DNA of 64,000 nt, from positions 372,001-436,000 of the forward strand of contig NZ_FORH01000003.1 of NCBI RefSeq assembly GCF_900113955.1, in the 5' to 3' direction. Each line of letters opens with the position of its first letter. The first letter of the stretch is position 1. A program made the position numbers and the translations under genes. A model generated the notes under the pieces. That model worked only from the letters and a program-made list of their open reading frames with translations, did no database searches and was not told the DNA's origin. Shown here piece after piece: positions 54,136 to 63,481 of this stretch. The DNA is from Celeribacter neptunius. Its GTDB lineage: Bacteria > Pseudomonadota > Alphaproteobacteria > Rhodobacterales > Rhodobacteraceae.

Positions 54136-54747
54136 TCATAGCAGCTTGATCTCCTTGGCTTTTTGAATGGCCTCCGAAGTCGTCCGGGCCATCAGACGTT
54201 CCCGGGCGGAGACAAGTCGCGCTTTCAGCGCGCTTTCCGAGATCCCGAGCTTGGCCGCGGCTGCTGCGTGACGATCACCGCCCGCGATGCACCGGAGGGC
54301 CTGAATCTGGGCCTGTGTCAGATCGGTCTGCGGCTCGGAAATTTCATGCAAGGTACGCACCAGGGTCGCGATCTTGGAAATCTCCTGATCCGAGAACTCA
54401 CGATCGGATCTCGCGCATCCGACGATGCTGCGCGATTGAACCGGACCGCAGGACACGGCAACACCATAGTTCAGGCCGAATTCAGCGGCCTGCCTCCACA
54501 AATTGAACGGATCGGGGAGTTCTATTTCGCTCCACCTTTTGGCTCCTTCGCAACTGAGCCCCCAAGCGATCATCGGATCCCTCAGCGCATAGGCATTGAC
54601 CGCATAATGCTGGATCCATTTCGGATCATAAGTCGCTTCCGAGATGATTGGCGACGCAAAGCGGATATGGAGCCCGGCCGAATATCCGGCGGGCGCAGCC
54701 ACACGAAGCTGTGCAAAGAGGCGGGTGAGTTCTGTCGTGTTTGACAT
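54136..54747 (-). CDS. LuxR family autoinducer-binding regulator
   Basis: 203 residues, a little short. The autoinducer-binding domain shows the diagnostic set: Trp and Tyr in YDPKWIQHYAVNAY, Asp-Pro in LRDPMIAWG and Trp in RWSEIEL. The C-terminal LuxR helix-turn-helix is LTQAQIQALRCIAGGDRHAA then LGISESALKARL; the usual Glu and Lys-Thr positions differ. The gene sits directly upstream of the synthase gene. Confidence 0.88.
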   Translation of the reverse strand: MSNTTELTRLFAQLRVAAPAGYSAGLHIRFASPIISEATYDPKWIQHYAVNAYALRDPMIAWGLSCEGAKRWSEIELPDPFNLWRQAAEFGLNYGVAVSCGPVQSRSIVGCARSDREFSDQEISKIATLVRTLHEISEPQTDLTQAQIQALRCIAGGDRHAAAAAKLGISESALKARLVSARERLMARTTSEAIQKAKEIKLL

Positions 54748-54972
54748 GGGAAATCAATTTACTTGCGAAAGGGGCGACAACCTAAAGGCGATCAACATAC
54801 CTATTGCTAAACCAAATGGCCGAAAATTTAAAGCCAAAAGACGACAGCTATGGAAATGTCCGGTCTAGTTGCGAGGCCGTTGCACACAACGAATTCCAAA
54901 AACTGAATGTTTTTCAGGAGATTACGCCGTGGTTTAACCTGAGAACGCCACAGTATTCCCTTGCGTCAACAC

Positions 54973-55003
54973 AAAAAAAGCCCCGCAAAATGCGAGGCTT
55001 TTT
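54973..55003 (-). terminator. rho-independent terminator of the alpha operon
   Basis: AGCCCCGCA/TGCGAGGCT stem with A-run and T-run on both sides, starting 20 bases after the rplQ stop. Ends the rpsM-rpsK-rpoA-rplQ transcript. The ~225 bp up to luxR should hold the luxR promoter; no gene is seen. Confidence 0.88.
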
Positions 55004-55023
55004 CCGGAATTTCAGAGAAGATC

Positions 55024-55452
55024 TCAGTCTTCTTCGGCCATCGCAGCGTCTTCGGCTTCGAGGCGGGCCTTGTCCGCGGCGCCTTTGGCGGCCGGGTCGC
55101 GGTCCACCAGCTCGATGATCGCCATCGGAGCCATATCGCCGTAACGGAAGCCAGCTTTCAGAACGCGGGTGTAGCCACCGGCGCGCTCAGCGTAGCGCGG
55201 GCCAAGCACTTCGAAGAGTTTCGCAACGTCTTTGTCTTGTTTCAGCTGAGCAGCCGCCTGACGACGGGCGTGCAGATCGCCACGTTTGCCCAGCGTGATC
55301 AGCTTGTCCATGATGCGCTTGAGCTCTTTGGCTTTCGGCAGCGTGGTTTTGATCTGTTCGTGCTCGATGAGCGAGCCAGCCATGTTGGAGAACATCGCTT
55401 TGCGGTGTTCGTGGGTCCGGTTCAGGCGGCGGTAACCTTTAGCATGACGCAT
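55024..55452 (-). CDS. rplQ: 50S ribosomal protein L17
   Basis: 142 residues, beginning [20 protein letters not shown], with [20 protein letters not shown] in L17 style, and an acidic C-terminal extension (DAAMAEED) common in alphaproteobacteria. Last gene of the alpha operon. Confidence 0.97.
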   Translation of the reverse strand: MRHAKGYRRLNRTHEHRKAMFSNMAGSLIEHEQIKTTLPKAKELKRIMDKLITLGKRGDLHARRQAAAQLKQDKDVAKLFEVLGPRYAERAGGYTRVLKAGFRYGDMAPMAIIELVDRDPAAKGAADKARLEAEDAAMAEED

Positions 55453-55575
55453 TTTCTATCTCCTTTAGCGTGTTTTGCTTTGTCCGGCAGCCGATGCGTG
55501 TCAGCCACTCTCCTTGGGGCCCGTCTCAAAGGGACGATATGCCCGGATCTTCCCCGCCATGTGCGGGCATTTGAT

Positions 55576-55597
55576 GGAGGGGACCAAGGCCCCCTCC
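55576..55597 (-). terminator. hairpin between rpoA and rplQ
   Basis: GGAGGGG (55576-55582) pairs with CCCCTCC (55591-55597), directly after rpoA. No T-run in the minus direction, so an attenuator or stabilising stem rather than a full stop. Confidence 0.5.
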
Positions 55598-55604
55598 GAA
55601 AGAC

Positions 55605-56621
55605 TTAGAACTGGTCTTCGAATTTCTTCGCCAGCTCTTCGATGTTCTCAGGCGGCCACTCTTCGACATCCATGCCGAGGTGCAGGCCCATGCCGGACAG
55701 AACCTCTTTGATCTCGTTGAGCGACTTGCGGCCGAAGTTCGGGGTGCGGAGCATCTCGGCTTCGGTTTTCTGGATGAGATCGCCGATATAGACGATATTG
55801 TCGTTCTTCAGGCAGTTGGCGGACCGCACGGAGAGCTCCAGCTCGTCCACTTTCTTCAACAGAAGCGGGTTGAACTCGAGACCGTCGTCCTCTTCCTGAC
55901 GACCGGCCGATTCCGGCTCGTCGAAGTTCACGAAGATCGACAGCTGATCCTGAAGGATACGCGCGGCGAAGGCCAGCGCATCTTCCGGGGTCACGGAACC
56001 GTCGGTTTCGATCTTCATCGTCAGCTTGTCATAGTCGAGCACCTGGCCCTCACGGGTCGGCTGCACGTCGTAAGACACTTTCTTGACCGGCGAGTAGATC
56101 GCATCGACCGGAATCAGGCCGATCGGCGCATCTTCCGGCTTGTTCTTGTCGGCGGAAACGTAGCCCTTACCGGTGTTCACGGTGAGTTCCATGAACAGGT
56201 CGGCGCCATCGTCGAGATGGCAGATCACGTGATCCTTGTTCAGGACCTCGATGCCCGCGCTCTCGGAGATGTCACCGGCGGTGACGACCATCGGACCCTT
56301 GGCGGAGATCGAGAGACGCTTCGGCCCTTCGACTTCCATGCGCAGGGACACGCCTTTGAGGTTCAGGATGACATCGGTCACGTCTTCACGCACACCGGCG
56401 ATCGACGAGAACTCGTGCAGCACGTTGTCGATCTGCACGGAGGTGATGGCCGCGCCCTGAAGCGACGACATCAACACGCGACGCAGCGCGTTGCCCAGCG
56501 TCAGACCAAAGCCGCGCTCGAGGGGTTCTGCAACAACGGTTGCCTGACGTGCCGGTTCCATGCCCGGTTTCACATCCAGCTGTTGCGGTTTAATGAGCTC
56601 GGCCCAATTCTTGTGGATCAT
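55605..56621 (-). CDS. rpoA: DNA-directed RNA polymerase subunit alpha
   Basis: 338 residues. N-terminal dimerisation domain with [20 protein letters not shown] and C-terminal domain with [15 protein letters not shown] and [17 protein letters not shown], which binds UP elements and activators. A hairpin (56705-56722) lies between it and rpsK. Confidence 0.98.
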   Translation of the reverse strand: MIHKNWAELIKPQQLDVKPGMEPARQATVVAEPLERGFGLTLGNALRRVLMSSLQGAAITSVQIDNVLHEFSSIAGVREDVTDVILNLKGVSLRMEVEGPKRLSISAKGPMVVTAGDISESAGIEVLNKDHVICHLDDGADLFMELTVNTGKGYVSADKNKPEDAPIGLIPVDAIYSPVKKVSYDVQPTREGQVLDYDKLTMKIETDGSVTPEDALAFAARILQDQLSIFVNFDEPESAGRQEEDDGLEFNPLLLKKVDELELSVRSANCLKNDNIVYIGDLIQKTEAEMLRTPNFGRKSLNEIKEVLSGMGLHLGMDVEEWPPENIEELAKKFEDQF

Positions 56622-56744
56622 GCTAGTGCCTCCATTCTTGTCCTCCCGCCCATGTCCTTAAAACGAGGGGACGCCCGAGGGATCTCAAAAACGCAAAATG
56701 GACCGCGGGCGAGAACACCCGCGATCCCAAAATCGTAATGGTGA

Positions 56745-57137
56745 TTACACCCGGCGACGCTTCGGAGGGCGGCAGCCGTTGTGGGCAATCGGGGTCACGT
56801 CGCGGATGGACGTGATGTTGAAGCCGATAGCAGCCAGAGCGCGCAGCGCGGACTCACGGCCAGAGCCGGGGCCCTGAACTTCGACTTCGAGGGTTTTCAC
56901 ACCGTGATCCTGAGCTTTTTTACCAGCATCTTCGGCCGCCATCTGAGCAGCGTAGGGCGTGGATTTCCGGGAGCCTTTGAAGCCCATGGTGCCAGCGGAC
57001 GACCAGGAGATCGCATTGCCCTGCACATCGGAGATCAGGATTTTGGTGTTGTTGAAGGTGGAGTTCACATGAGCAACGCCTGCGGCGATGTTCTTGGAAA
57101 CTTTTTTCTTCGTCGTACGACGGGTATCGCGTGCCAT
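56745..57137 (-). CDS. rpsK: 30S ribosomal protein S11
   Basis: 130 residues. Contains [16 protein letters not shown]-like sequence ([16 protein letters not shown]) and ends [11 protein letters not shown], both typical of S11. 15 bp after rpsM. Confidence 0.98.
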   Translation of the reverse strand: MARDTRRTTKKKVSKNIAAGVAHVNSTFNNTKILISDVQGNAISWSSAGTMGFKGSRKSTPYAAQMAAEDAGKKAQDHGVKTLEVEVQGPGSGRESALRALAAIGFNITSIRDVTPIAHNGCRPPKRRRV

Positions 57138-57152
57138 TGGTCGGTTCTCCCC

Positions 57153-57521
57153 TTACTTCTTCTTACCAGCGATGGCCTTTGCCGGGCCTTTGCGGGTGCG
57201 AGCGTTGGTGTGGGTGCGCTGACCGCGAACCGGAAGGTTCCGACGGTGACGCAGGCCGCGGTAGCAGCCGAGGTCCATGAGACGCTTGATGTTCATCTGC
57301 ACTTCACGACGAAGGTCACCTTCGACGGTGTAGTTGGCGTCGATGTGCTCGCGGATGGCGAGAACTTCGGCGTCGGAGAGCTCGTTCACACGACGGGTCA
57401 GGTCGATGCCAACGGCTTCACAGATGGCGACGGCAGAGGTGTTACCAATACCGGTGATATAGGTGAGCGCGATCGGAACGCGCTTCGCGGTCGGGATGTT
57501 TACGCCGGCGATACGTGCCAC
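57153..57521 (-). CDS. rpsM: 30S ribosomal protein S13
   Basis: 122 residues from a GTG at 57521, preceded by AAAGGAAAA; the frame is open further upstream but the S13 family starts ARIAGVNIP. Ends with the basic tail [20 protein letters not shown]. About 200 bp separate it from adk; no gene there. Confidence 0.97.
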   Translation of the reverse strand: MARIAGVNIPTAKRVPIALTYITGIGNTSAVAICEAVGIDLTRRVNELSDAEVLAIREHIDANYTVEGDLRREVQMNIKRLMDLGCYRGLRHRRNLPVRGQRTHTNARTRKGPAKAIAGKKK

Positions 57522-57724
57522 GTTATTTTCCTTTCGTTGCGGTTCCGTAGTCCCGGAACCTTTTTTCACAACGGAGGCTCGCGGGACAAAGCCGGCGAGC
57601 CACAGCTGAATTCAGGTGATGATTGCGTCGGGAGCGACCCGGAACGAATCTATATTCCCCGAGGGGATGGTGTGCCATAGAGGCGAATCGCCGGAGGGTC
57701 AAGGCCTTCCGGCGACAGAATGTC

Positions 57725-58300
57725 TTATGCCAGCGCTTTCGCGATATCGGCCGCAACCTGGTCCATGCTCTGCAGCCCGTCGACGGTCTTCAGATCTCCC
57801 CGGGCATAGTAATAGCCGATCAGCGGAGAGGTCTTCTTGTAATATTCCATCAGACGGATCTTGAGGCTTTCCTCATTGTCGTCGGCGCGCACCGGCTGAC
57901 CTGCCGCAGCGGCCTCTTTCGCCCGGTTGACGATCCGACCAACGAGGGTCTCGTCATCCACTTCGAGCTGGACCACCGCTTCGAGCTGGGCACCGTTGCG
58001 GGACAGCAGCTCATTGAGCGCATCGGCCTGAGCCAGAGTCCGCGGGAAACCGTCAAAGATGAACCCCGCCGCATTGCCGGACTTGATCTTCTCATCGATG
58101 AGACCGATCACGATCTCGTCGGTGACGAGTTGACCCGCATCCATGATGGCTGCGACTTTCTTGCCCATCTCGGTGCCGGAGCTGCGGGCTTCGCGCAGCA
58201 TGTCACCGGTCGAAAGCTGCACCATACCCCGCTCCTCGACGAGGCGTTGTGCTTGAGTTCCCTTGCCCGCGCCCGGCGGTCCAAGCAGAATAATGTTCAT
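57725..58300 (-). CDS. adk: adenylate kinase
   Basis: 191 residues, the short form without the long LID. P-loop [18 protein letters not shown] and the Arg-rich contacts ([14 protein letters not shown] near the end). Converts ATP + AMP to 2 ADP. Overlaps the secY stop by ATGA, so the two are coupled. Confidence 0.96.
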   Translation of the reverse strand: MNIILLGPPGAGKGTQAQRLVEERGMVQLSTGDMLREARSSGTEMGKKVAAIMDAGQLVTDEIVIGLIDEKIKSGNAAGFIFDGFPRTLAQADALNELLSRNGAQLEAVVQLEVDDETLVGRIVNRAKEAAAAGQPVRADDNEESLKIRLMEYYKKTSPLIGYYYARGDLKTVDGLQSMDQVAADIAKALA

Positions 58301-59655
58301 TTTCTTGCTGTCCCTCTTTTGCTGCGCTTCCTCCCACGCAGCTGAGATTTCTCGATCAGCCCCTCATATTGGTGTGCCAACAGGTGAGACTGGATTTGTT
58401 GAATCGTATCCATCGTCACCGATACCACAATCAGCACGGACGTGCCGCCAAAATAGAAGGGGATGGCGAACTGGCTCCGCAGGATCTCCGGCAACAGACA
58501 AACGGCTGCGAGATAGGCGGAACCGACCACGAGGATGCGGGCCACGATATAATCGAGGTGCTCCTCGGTCTTCTTCCCCGGGCGGATGCCGGGGATGAAC
58601 CCGTTCTGGTTCTTCAGATTCTTCGCCACGTCCTCCGATTTGAAGGCGACGTTGGCGGTGTAGAAATAGGCGAAGAAGACGATCATCGCCGTAAAGAACA
58701 GAAGGTAAAGCGGTTGACCCGGGCCGAAATAGGCGAGGATCGTGGACATCACCGGACCGACATCCTGCTGACCGGAGAAGGTCGCGATCGTGGTCGGCAG
58801 AAGCAAGAGCGACGAGGCGAAGATCGCCGGGATCACACCTGCCGGGTTGACCTTGATCGGCAGATGGCTGGACTGCGCATCATAGATCTTCATGCCCTGC
58901 TGACGGCGGGGGTACTGGATATGCACCTTGCGCAAGGCGCGTTCCATGAACACCACAAACGCGATCACGGCGACAACCATGACAATCACGGCCAACGTCA
59001 CGACCGGCGAGATCGCGCCCGAACGACCGGAGGCAAAGAACTGTGCCAGCGCCCCGGGGATCTCGGCCACGATGCCGACGAAGATGATCAGGGAGATACC
59101 GTTGCCGATGCCGCGCTGGGTGATCTGTTCACCGAGCCACATCAGGAACATGGTGCCGCCCACAAGCGTGATCACCACGCCGGCGCGGAAATACCAGCCC
59201 GGATCATGGGCCAGGTTGCCGGCCTCGAGCGAAGCGGCGAGACCATAGGCCTGGAACAGCGCCAGAGCGACCGTGCCGAAACGGGTGTATTGGTTGATCT
59301 TCTTGCGGCCCGCTTCGCCCTCTTTCTTGAGGTTCTCGAGCGAGGGCACCATCGAGGTCAGCAGCTGAACGATAATGGAGGCCGAAATATAAGGCATGAT
59401 GCCCAGGGCAAAGATCCCCATCCGCCCGAGCGCGCCGCCGGTGAACATCGACAGGATGCCGCCGATGCCGGATGCGGCCTGGTCCATGAAGTCCTTGAGC
59501 GCGCCGCCGTCGATCCCCGGCACCGGAATATAGGTGCCCAGACGGTAGACGATCAGAAGACCGACGGTGAAAAGAATACGCTGACGAAGCTCTTTGGCTT
59601 TCCCGAGGGTGCCCCAGTCGAGGTTCGCCGCCATTTGTTCTGCTGCGGATGCCAT
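58297..59655 (-). CDS. secY: preprotein translocase subunit SecY
   Basis: 452 residues, ten membrane helices. Family stretches: [20 protein letters not shown] at helix 1, the cytosolic [11 protein letters not shown] loop and [20 protein letters not shown]. Protein-conducting channel of the Sec system. Follows rplO by about 100 bp. Confidence 0.98.
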   Translation of the reverse strand: MASAAEQMAANLDWGTLGKAKELRQRILFTVGLLIVYRLGTYIPVPGIDGGALKDFMDQAASGIGGILSMFTGGALGRMGIFALGIMPYISASIIVQLLTSMVPSLENLKKEGEAGRKKINQYTRFGTVALALFQAYGLAASLEAGNLAHDPGWYFRAGVVITLVGGTMFLMWLGEQITQRGIGNGISLIIFVGIVAEIPGALAQFFASGRSGAISPVVTLAVIVMVVAVIAFVVFMERALRKVHIQYPRRQQGMKIYDAQSSHLPIKVNPAGVIPAIFASSLLLLPTTIATFSGQQDVGPVMSTILAYFGPGQPLYLLFFTAMIVFFAYFYTANVAFKSEDVAKNLKNQNGFIPGIRPGKKTEEHLDYIVARILVVGSAYLAAVCLLPEILRSQFAIPFYFGGTSVLIVVSVTMDTIQQIQSHLLAHQYEGLIEKSQLRGRKRSKRGTARK

Positions 59656-59758
59656 ATGGTCTCTCTATTCACGACAGCGCCGCCCGACCGGCTTTCCGGA
59701 GGGCGGCGCTTGGAAAACTCAAACTTGATGTAAGGGGTGAGCCCCCTCGTCACAAGCC

Positions 59759-60235
59759 TTATTCGGCTGCCGCGTCGGCTTTGACCGCCACGGTGAGCGA
59801 CCCGCCGGCTTTTTCGACAGCTTCAACAGCCGATTTGGAGGCGCCGGTCACGGTGATCACCGCTTTCGACTTGATCTCACCTTTGGCCAGAACGCGGACA
59901 CCGTCGAGCTTGCGACGCACCAGACCGGAGGCCACCAGGGTGTCTTCGGTCACGTTGGCGGCGTCGAGCTTGCCGGCTTCGATGAATTTCTCGATCAGGC
60001 CGAGGTTCACGACAGCGTATTTCTTGGCGTTGGGCTTGTTGAAGCCACGCTTCGGAAGACGCTGGTAGAGCGGCATCTGGCCGCCCTCGTAGCCATTGAT
60101 GGCCACGCCGGAACGGGATTTCTGACCTTTGATACCACGGCCACCCATTTTACCTTTGCCGGAGCCGGGGCCACGGCCAACGCGGGTGCGGGCTTTGGTT
60201 GCGCCAGGATTGTCGCGCAGTTCATGCAATTTCAT
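59759..60235 (-). CDS. rplO: 50S ribosomal protein L15
   Basis: 158 residues. N-terminus [20 protein letters not shown] with the Gly/Lys-rich [20 protein letters not shown] segment. Normally follows rpmD directly; here 3 kb of other genes lie between, and a promoter candidate precedes it. Confidence 0.97.
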   Translation of the reverse strand: MKLHELRDNPGATKARTRVGRGPGSGKGKMGGRGIKGQKSRSGVAINGYEGGQMPLYQRLPKRGFNKPNAKKYAVVNLGLIEKFIEAGKLDAANVTEDTLVASGLVRRKLDGVRVLAKGEIKSKAVITVTGASKSAVEAVEKAGGSLTVAVKADAAAE

Positions 60236-60330
60236 GTCGCTTCTCCTTGCCGGATGTGCCCTCCAGCGACGGAGCGGGCAAACGCGGCTTACATATGTTG
60301 ATTCTCATGGACCGAAGAGTCCACCGGGGG

Positions 60331-60359
60331 CGTATAGACGCTTGGCCGCGGCGGATCAA
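60331..60359 (-). promoter_or_regulatory. candidate promoter for rplO-secY-adk
   Basis: On the minus strand TTGATC (60354-60359), 17 bp, TATACG (60331-60336): four of six matches in each box and ideal spacing, about 95 bp before the rplO start. It would be needed because the ribosomal operon is interrupted upstream. Confidence 0.5.
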
Positions 60360-60416
60360 GCCTTTGATCCTCTGGCTCTGCGCCCGTCACATCAAGCCGG
60401 TTCACATCAATGACAA

Positions 60417-60440
60417 CACCCCGCGGTCTTCCGCGAGGTG
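60417..60440 (-). terminator. hairpin after the small ORF/DUF1127 genes
   Basis: CACCCCGCGG (60417-60426) pairs with CCGCGAGGTG (60431-60440), one mismatch, loop of four, followed on the minus strand by TTGTCATTG. Ends the transcript of the small genes before the rplO promoter. Confidence 0.55.
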
Positions 60441-60484
60441 CTTGATCTCTCAGTCGGGTCCTGACGCTCGGACGATCGCCGGGT

Positions 60485-60634
60485 TCAGTCGCGCGTGGCG
60501 CGCAAATATTCGGTCCAGCAGGGCACCGGCTCGAGGCTGCGGAGCGCGTTGAACGCCCGCATCATCCTATTTGCCAGGGCCGCGAAAGGACGCGGAAAGC
60601 CGATGCTATTTGGGAAGGAAGCGGCGCGTGCCAT
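60485..60634 (-). CDS. small basic protein of 49 residues, candidate
   Basis: ATG at 60634 with AAAGGA seven bases before it, running to a TGA at 60485. The product starts MARAASFPNSIGFPRPF and has an amphipathic middle (ALANRMMRAFNALRSLEPV). It lies 42 bp after the DUF1127 gene on the same strand and before a hairpin, as a second gene of that transcript. Basic small proteins often accompany DUF1127 genes in this group. No family named. Confidence 0.4.
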   Translation of the reverse strand: MARAASFPNSIGFPRPFAALANRMMRAFNALRSLEPVPCWTEYLRATRD

Positions 60635-60676
60635 GGTCGGATCCTTTGTGTCGCTGTCTATCGCTGTGCAGATCGC

Positions 60677-60895
60677 TCAGATCCGCGCGGCGCTTTCGCG
60701 GGCGATGTCGAGAATGTCGGAGCGACCGACACCGATATCGGCCAGTTCGTGATCCGAAAGCGCATCGAGCTGGTTGTAGGTCTGCGTGAAGGCACGCTGA
60801 CGCGCAAAGCTCAGGCGGATGCCGTCGAGCGTGTTGCGCACGGCAGCGATCAGGCCGGAGCCGGCACTGCGGGAAATATCGGAATAGTGAGCCAT
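60677..60895 (-). CDS. DUF1127 domain-containing small protein
   Basis: 72 residues. The C-terminal half is the DUF1127 (YjiS-like) motif: TYNQLDALSDHELADIGVGRSDI. Arginine-rich members bind RNA and affect phosphate or sRNA metabolism in Agrobacterium and Rhodobacter; this one is not markedly Arg-rich. ACAAGAACA precedes the ATG with no strong ribosome site. It is within the block that splits the ribosomal operon. Confidence 0.85.
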   Translation of the reverse strand: MAHYSDISRSAGSGLIAAVRNTLDGIRLSFARQRAFTQTYNQLDALSDHELADIGVGRSDILDIARESAARI

Positions 60896-61058
60896 TGTTC
60901 TTGTCCTTACTTATGGGGCCAGATGCCCCGTCTGTTTTATGTCTCTCTTGGAGTAAGGCTCATGTAGAGGGGGGTGTTTGCGATGACATCCCCCTGTTTT
61001 TGCGACTCCGCTATGCACAAAACGCATGCAGTTTTAAAACTGATTACTTTTTGAGCAT

Positions 61059-61181
61059 TTACTTTGGGTGGTGATGGCTTGCATCCCATTGCCGCATCTG
61101 CGGGCTGGACAAATCGAAAGCGGGAATGCTGGTCATGAAGTTTTCAAGCATGACCAACAGAGCATTTACGAGCGTGTTCAT
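61059..61181 (-). CDS. small protein of 40 residues, candidate
   Basis: ATG at 61181 with a strong AAGAGGAG site. The product begins MNTLVNALLVMLENFMTSIP, a hydrophobic helix that could be membrane-bound, and ends in a His-rich HHHPK. The frame is open further upstream without a site, so the short form is preferred. No family recognised. The 163 bp between it and DUF1127 are empty. Confidence 0.4.
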   Translation of the reverse strand: MNTLVNALLVMLENFMTSIPAFDLSSPQMRQWDASHHHPK

Positions 61182-61365
61182 GTCTGGGCTCCTCTTCGGA
61201 TTCCGGGTCGCACCGGGCGGGTTTGCCCGGCAGAGAGCGGAGATGAGGAAATCCTGCGCTTCAAATCTTAACGAGGGACCAAGCAAAACGGGCGACTTCG
61301 GGGCGCATCGCGCCAATTGTCACGATGCAAAGCACCACGACATGCGCGACCCCGGCCCCGGGATC

Positions 61366-62139
61366 TCAGAACAGCTCACCCTGCACCTGACGCGCCAACC
61401 CGGTCATTTTCGTCTTGTCGAAAGGACCGACCAGCGCATAGAGCCAGGCACCGTCCTGCCAGTAGACCATCGACAATGCGTCTTTCTCGCCATGGCGCAA
61501 AGCGGTGTTCTGACGATCCACCACCGGGGTGAGATAAAGCGTCACCCGCGTCCCCTCCCCGTCCTCATACATGAATTGCGCCGCCGCCCCCTGTTCAAAG
61601 GGCAAAAGCCGCCCGCCCACGAGCGACAGGCCGTTTTGGTTCAGATCCGGAATCCTTACCTCGGCGCCAAGCCGATTGCTGAGCCAGCCTTTGAGATGAT
61701 CGCGTTCACTCGCCGGCACTTCGACCGGGTGCACCACCTCGACAGCATAGAGCTCATGCGCCGCCGAAGCCTCGGCCAGTACATCGCCGGCGAGATCCGT
61801 CGGGGCAGAGCCGCGCGTCAGATTGCCGGCCCCGAAGCCCAGAGCCAGCAGAGCCAGACCTGCCGCAATCTGTTGCCATCCCCAACCCGCGCGCGCGGGC
61901 GTCTGCGATATGGCAGCGGCCTCGACCGCTGCCTCAGCCGCCTCCAAAATCGTATCGAAATGCCCGGCGGGCGGGGTTGGAAACGCAGCCTTGAGCGCGG
62001 CCATATCCGTCATCACTTGAGCCACGCGGGTGGCAAGCGTCTCGTCCTCTTCCATTCGGCGCTCGAAGGCCAGCGCCTCCTCTCGGGTCATCTCCCCGTC
62101 AACGTAACGATGAATGTCGATATCCATAGTGTCGCTCAT
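61366..62139 (-). CDS. anti-sigma factor
   Basis: 257 residues. N-terminal anti-sigma part (DIDIHRYVDGEMTREEALAF, about residues 5-60; no HxxxCxxC zinc motif), one membrane helix at about 90-108 (IAAGLALLALGFGAG) and a periplasmic domain. Overlaps the sigma gene by ATGA, so it is made with it. It should hold the ECF sigma factor at the membrane until a periplasmic or redox signal arrives. Confidence 0.85.
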   Translation of the reverse strand: MSDTMDIDIHRYVDGEMTREEALAFERRMEEDETLATRVAQVMTDMAALKAAFPTPPAGHFDTILEAAEAAVEAAAISQTPARAGWGWQQIAAGLALLALGFGAGNLTRGSAPTDLAGDVLAEASAAHELYAVEVVHPVEVPASERDHLKGWLSNRLGAEVRIPDLNQNGLSLVGGRLLPFEQGAAAQFMYEDGEGTRVTLYLTPVVDRQNTALRHGEKDALSMVYWQDGAWLYALVGPFDKTKMTGLARQVQGELF

Positions 62140-62645
62140 GTCACGCTCCTTAACCGCACCGGCTTTCCGCCCCCCGGTTCCTGTCTCAACGCCGCACGGG
62201 CGCGCGAAATCCGCGACATCACCGTGCCGATCGGAATGCCGAGCACCTCGGCGGCTTCTGCATAGCTCACCCCATCGATCACCACGAGCAACAATACGTC
62301 GCGCTGCTCAGATGGCAGGGCGTCGACCCGGCGCAGCAATTCTGCGGCCTCGAGCCCCTGTTCCGCCGAGGGCAAGGCATGCGGCGTCAGGTCCGCCTCG
62401 TCATAGGCGACATGGATATGGCGCGCCGCGGCATGGCGCAACGCATTGCGATGAATGTTCAAGGCCATCTTGGCAAGCCAGGGCCGGAGCGGGCGCTCCG
62501 CTTGCCACAGATGTTTCTTGCGCAGGGCGCGTTCGGCACAATCCTGAACCAGATCGTCGGCCCGGCTGCGATCGCGCGTCAGCGCAAAGGCGTAACGCCA
62601 AAGCGACGGCAGGGCCTCTTGCAATTCCTCTCGAAACCGGGTCAT
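62136..62645 (-). CDS. ECF RNA polymerase sigma factor
   Basis: 169 residues from the ATG at 62645 (AAGAGG before it). Region 2 with LVQDCAERALRKKH and region 4 with LPSEQRDVLLLVVIDGVSYA EAAEVLGIPIGTVMSRISRA. Group IV sigma factor controlled by the adjacent anti-sigma. It follows a COG4315 gene by 77 bp and may be read from its promoter. Confidence 0.92.
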   Translation of the reverse strand: MTRFREELQEALPSLWRYAFALTRDRSRADDLVQDCAERALRKKHLWQAERPLRPWLAKMALNIHRNALRHAAARHIHVAYDEADLTPHALPSAEQGLEAAELLRRVDALPSEQRDVLLLVVIDGVSYAEAAEVLGIPIGTVMSRISRARAALRQEPGGGKPVRLRSVT

Positions 62646-62722
62646 CCGAACCTCTTTGAAAACGGCGGAGAGAGCATCCCCTCCCCGCCAACGCATGATC
62701 GTATCAGGAGTAGTGATGCGGC

Positions 62723-63103
62723 TTACGGGCGGGCCGTATGCCAGACATCCTTGACGCCGTCGCCGGTCATGTCACCGGGTTTCTCATCCTTGACCCAAAG
62801 ATAGAGCGGCTGACCTTTGTAGGCGACCTGCTCGGTGCCATCCTTGCGGGAGATCACCGAATAGCCAGAGGGCAGTTTCATCCCGGCTTCGCCGAACACC
62901 GGCGGCCAGAGCCCGGCACATTCGTCATAGCAATTGGACACGCCCTTTTCGTCCTTGTCGAAGGTGTAGAGCGTCATGTGCGTGTCGGCGGACATGAGGT
63001 AGGTCTCATCGCCGAGCTTGCCGGTCACGACAGGCGCATCGGCGGCAAAGGCAGTGGTGGCGAAAGTGGCCAGCGCAGCCGCGAGGGGAAGGGTCTTGAG
63101 CAT
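62723..63103 (-). CDS. COG4315 secreted protein
   Basis: 126 residues. Signal peptide ending TTAFA-A. Two copies of the family motif follow: LYTFDKDEKG and LYLWVKDEKPGD (Y-x-[FWY]-x-x-D), with a cysteine pair in SNCYDECAGLWPPV. Family of unknown role, often placed with ECF sigma factors and oxidative stress genes. It is the first gene of the ECF operon, behind a promoter with an ECF-like shape. Confidence 0.88.
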   Translation of the reverse strand: MLKTLPLAAALATFATTAFAADAPVVTGKLGDETYLMSADTHMTLYTFDKDEKGVSNCYDECAGLWPPVFGEAGMKLPSGYSVISRKDGTEQVAYKGQPLYLWVKDEKPGDMTGDGVKDVWHTARP

Positions 63104-63144
63104 ATCTGATCTCCAAAAACTGTCGTCTGCTCCGCTGCAGACAT

Positions 63145-63177
63145 GAGAGATACAGCGCGAGAGGCGGTTTTATTCCC
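63145..63177 (-). promoter_or_regulatory. candidate ECF-type promoter
   Basis: Minus strand GGGAATAAA (63169-63177), 15 bp, GTATCTC (63147-63153). A GGAA -35 box and a GTATC-like -10 box at this spacing fit ECF sigma promoters and would allow the sigma factor to drive its own operon. The box identity is inference. Confidence 0.4.
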
Positions 63178-63216
63178 GGAGCATGGAACTTTTTTGAATA
63201 CCCAAGAAAAGAAAAC

Positions 63217-63240
63217 GCCCCGCTGTTTCCAACGGGGCGC
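63217..63240 (-). terminator. rho-independent terminator after rpmD
   Basis: CGGGGCG/CGCCCCG stem with a 10-base loop, followed on the minus strand by TTTTCTTTTCTT. It lies 41 bp after the rpmD stop and would end the upstream part of the ribosomal operon. Confidence 0.85.
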
Positions 63241-63280
63241 TTAAGATCATTCACAAGCGGCACAGAGGCCGGGACTGGGC

Positions 63281-63469
63281 TCAGCCGCGCTCTTCGACGA
63301 TTTCGACGAGGTGCGGGATCGAGGCGACCATGCCACGGATGGAGGGGGTATCCTCCAGCTCGCGGGTCTTGTGCATCTTGTTGAGGCCGAGGCCAACGAG
63401 CGTCTGACGCTGTTTGGCCGGGCGGCGGATCGGGGAACCGATTTGTTTCACAACGATGGTTTTAGCCAT
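63281..63469 (-). CDS. rpmD: 50S ribosomal protein L30
   Basis: 62 residues. [20 protein letters not shown] and [20 protein letters not shown] are the conserved L30 stretches. 12 bp after rpsE. Confidence 0.97.
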   Translation of the reverse strand: MAKTIVVKQIGSPIRRPAKQRQTLVGLGLNKMHKTRELEDTPSIRGMVASIPHLVEIVEERG

Positions 63470-63481
63470 TTGTCAGTCTCC

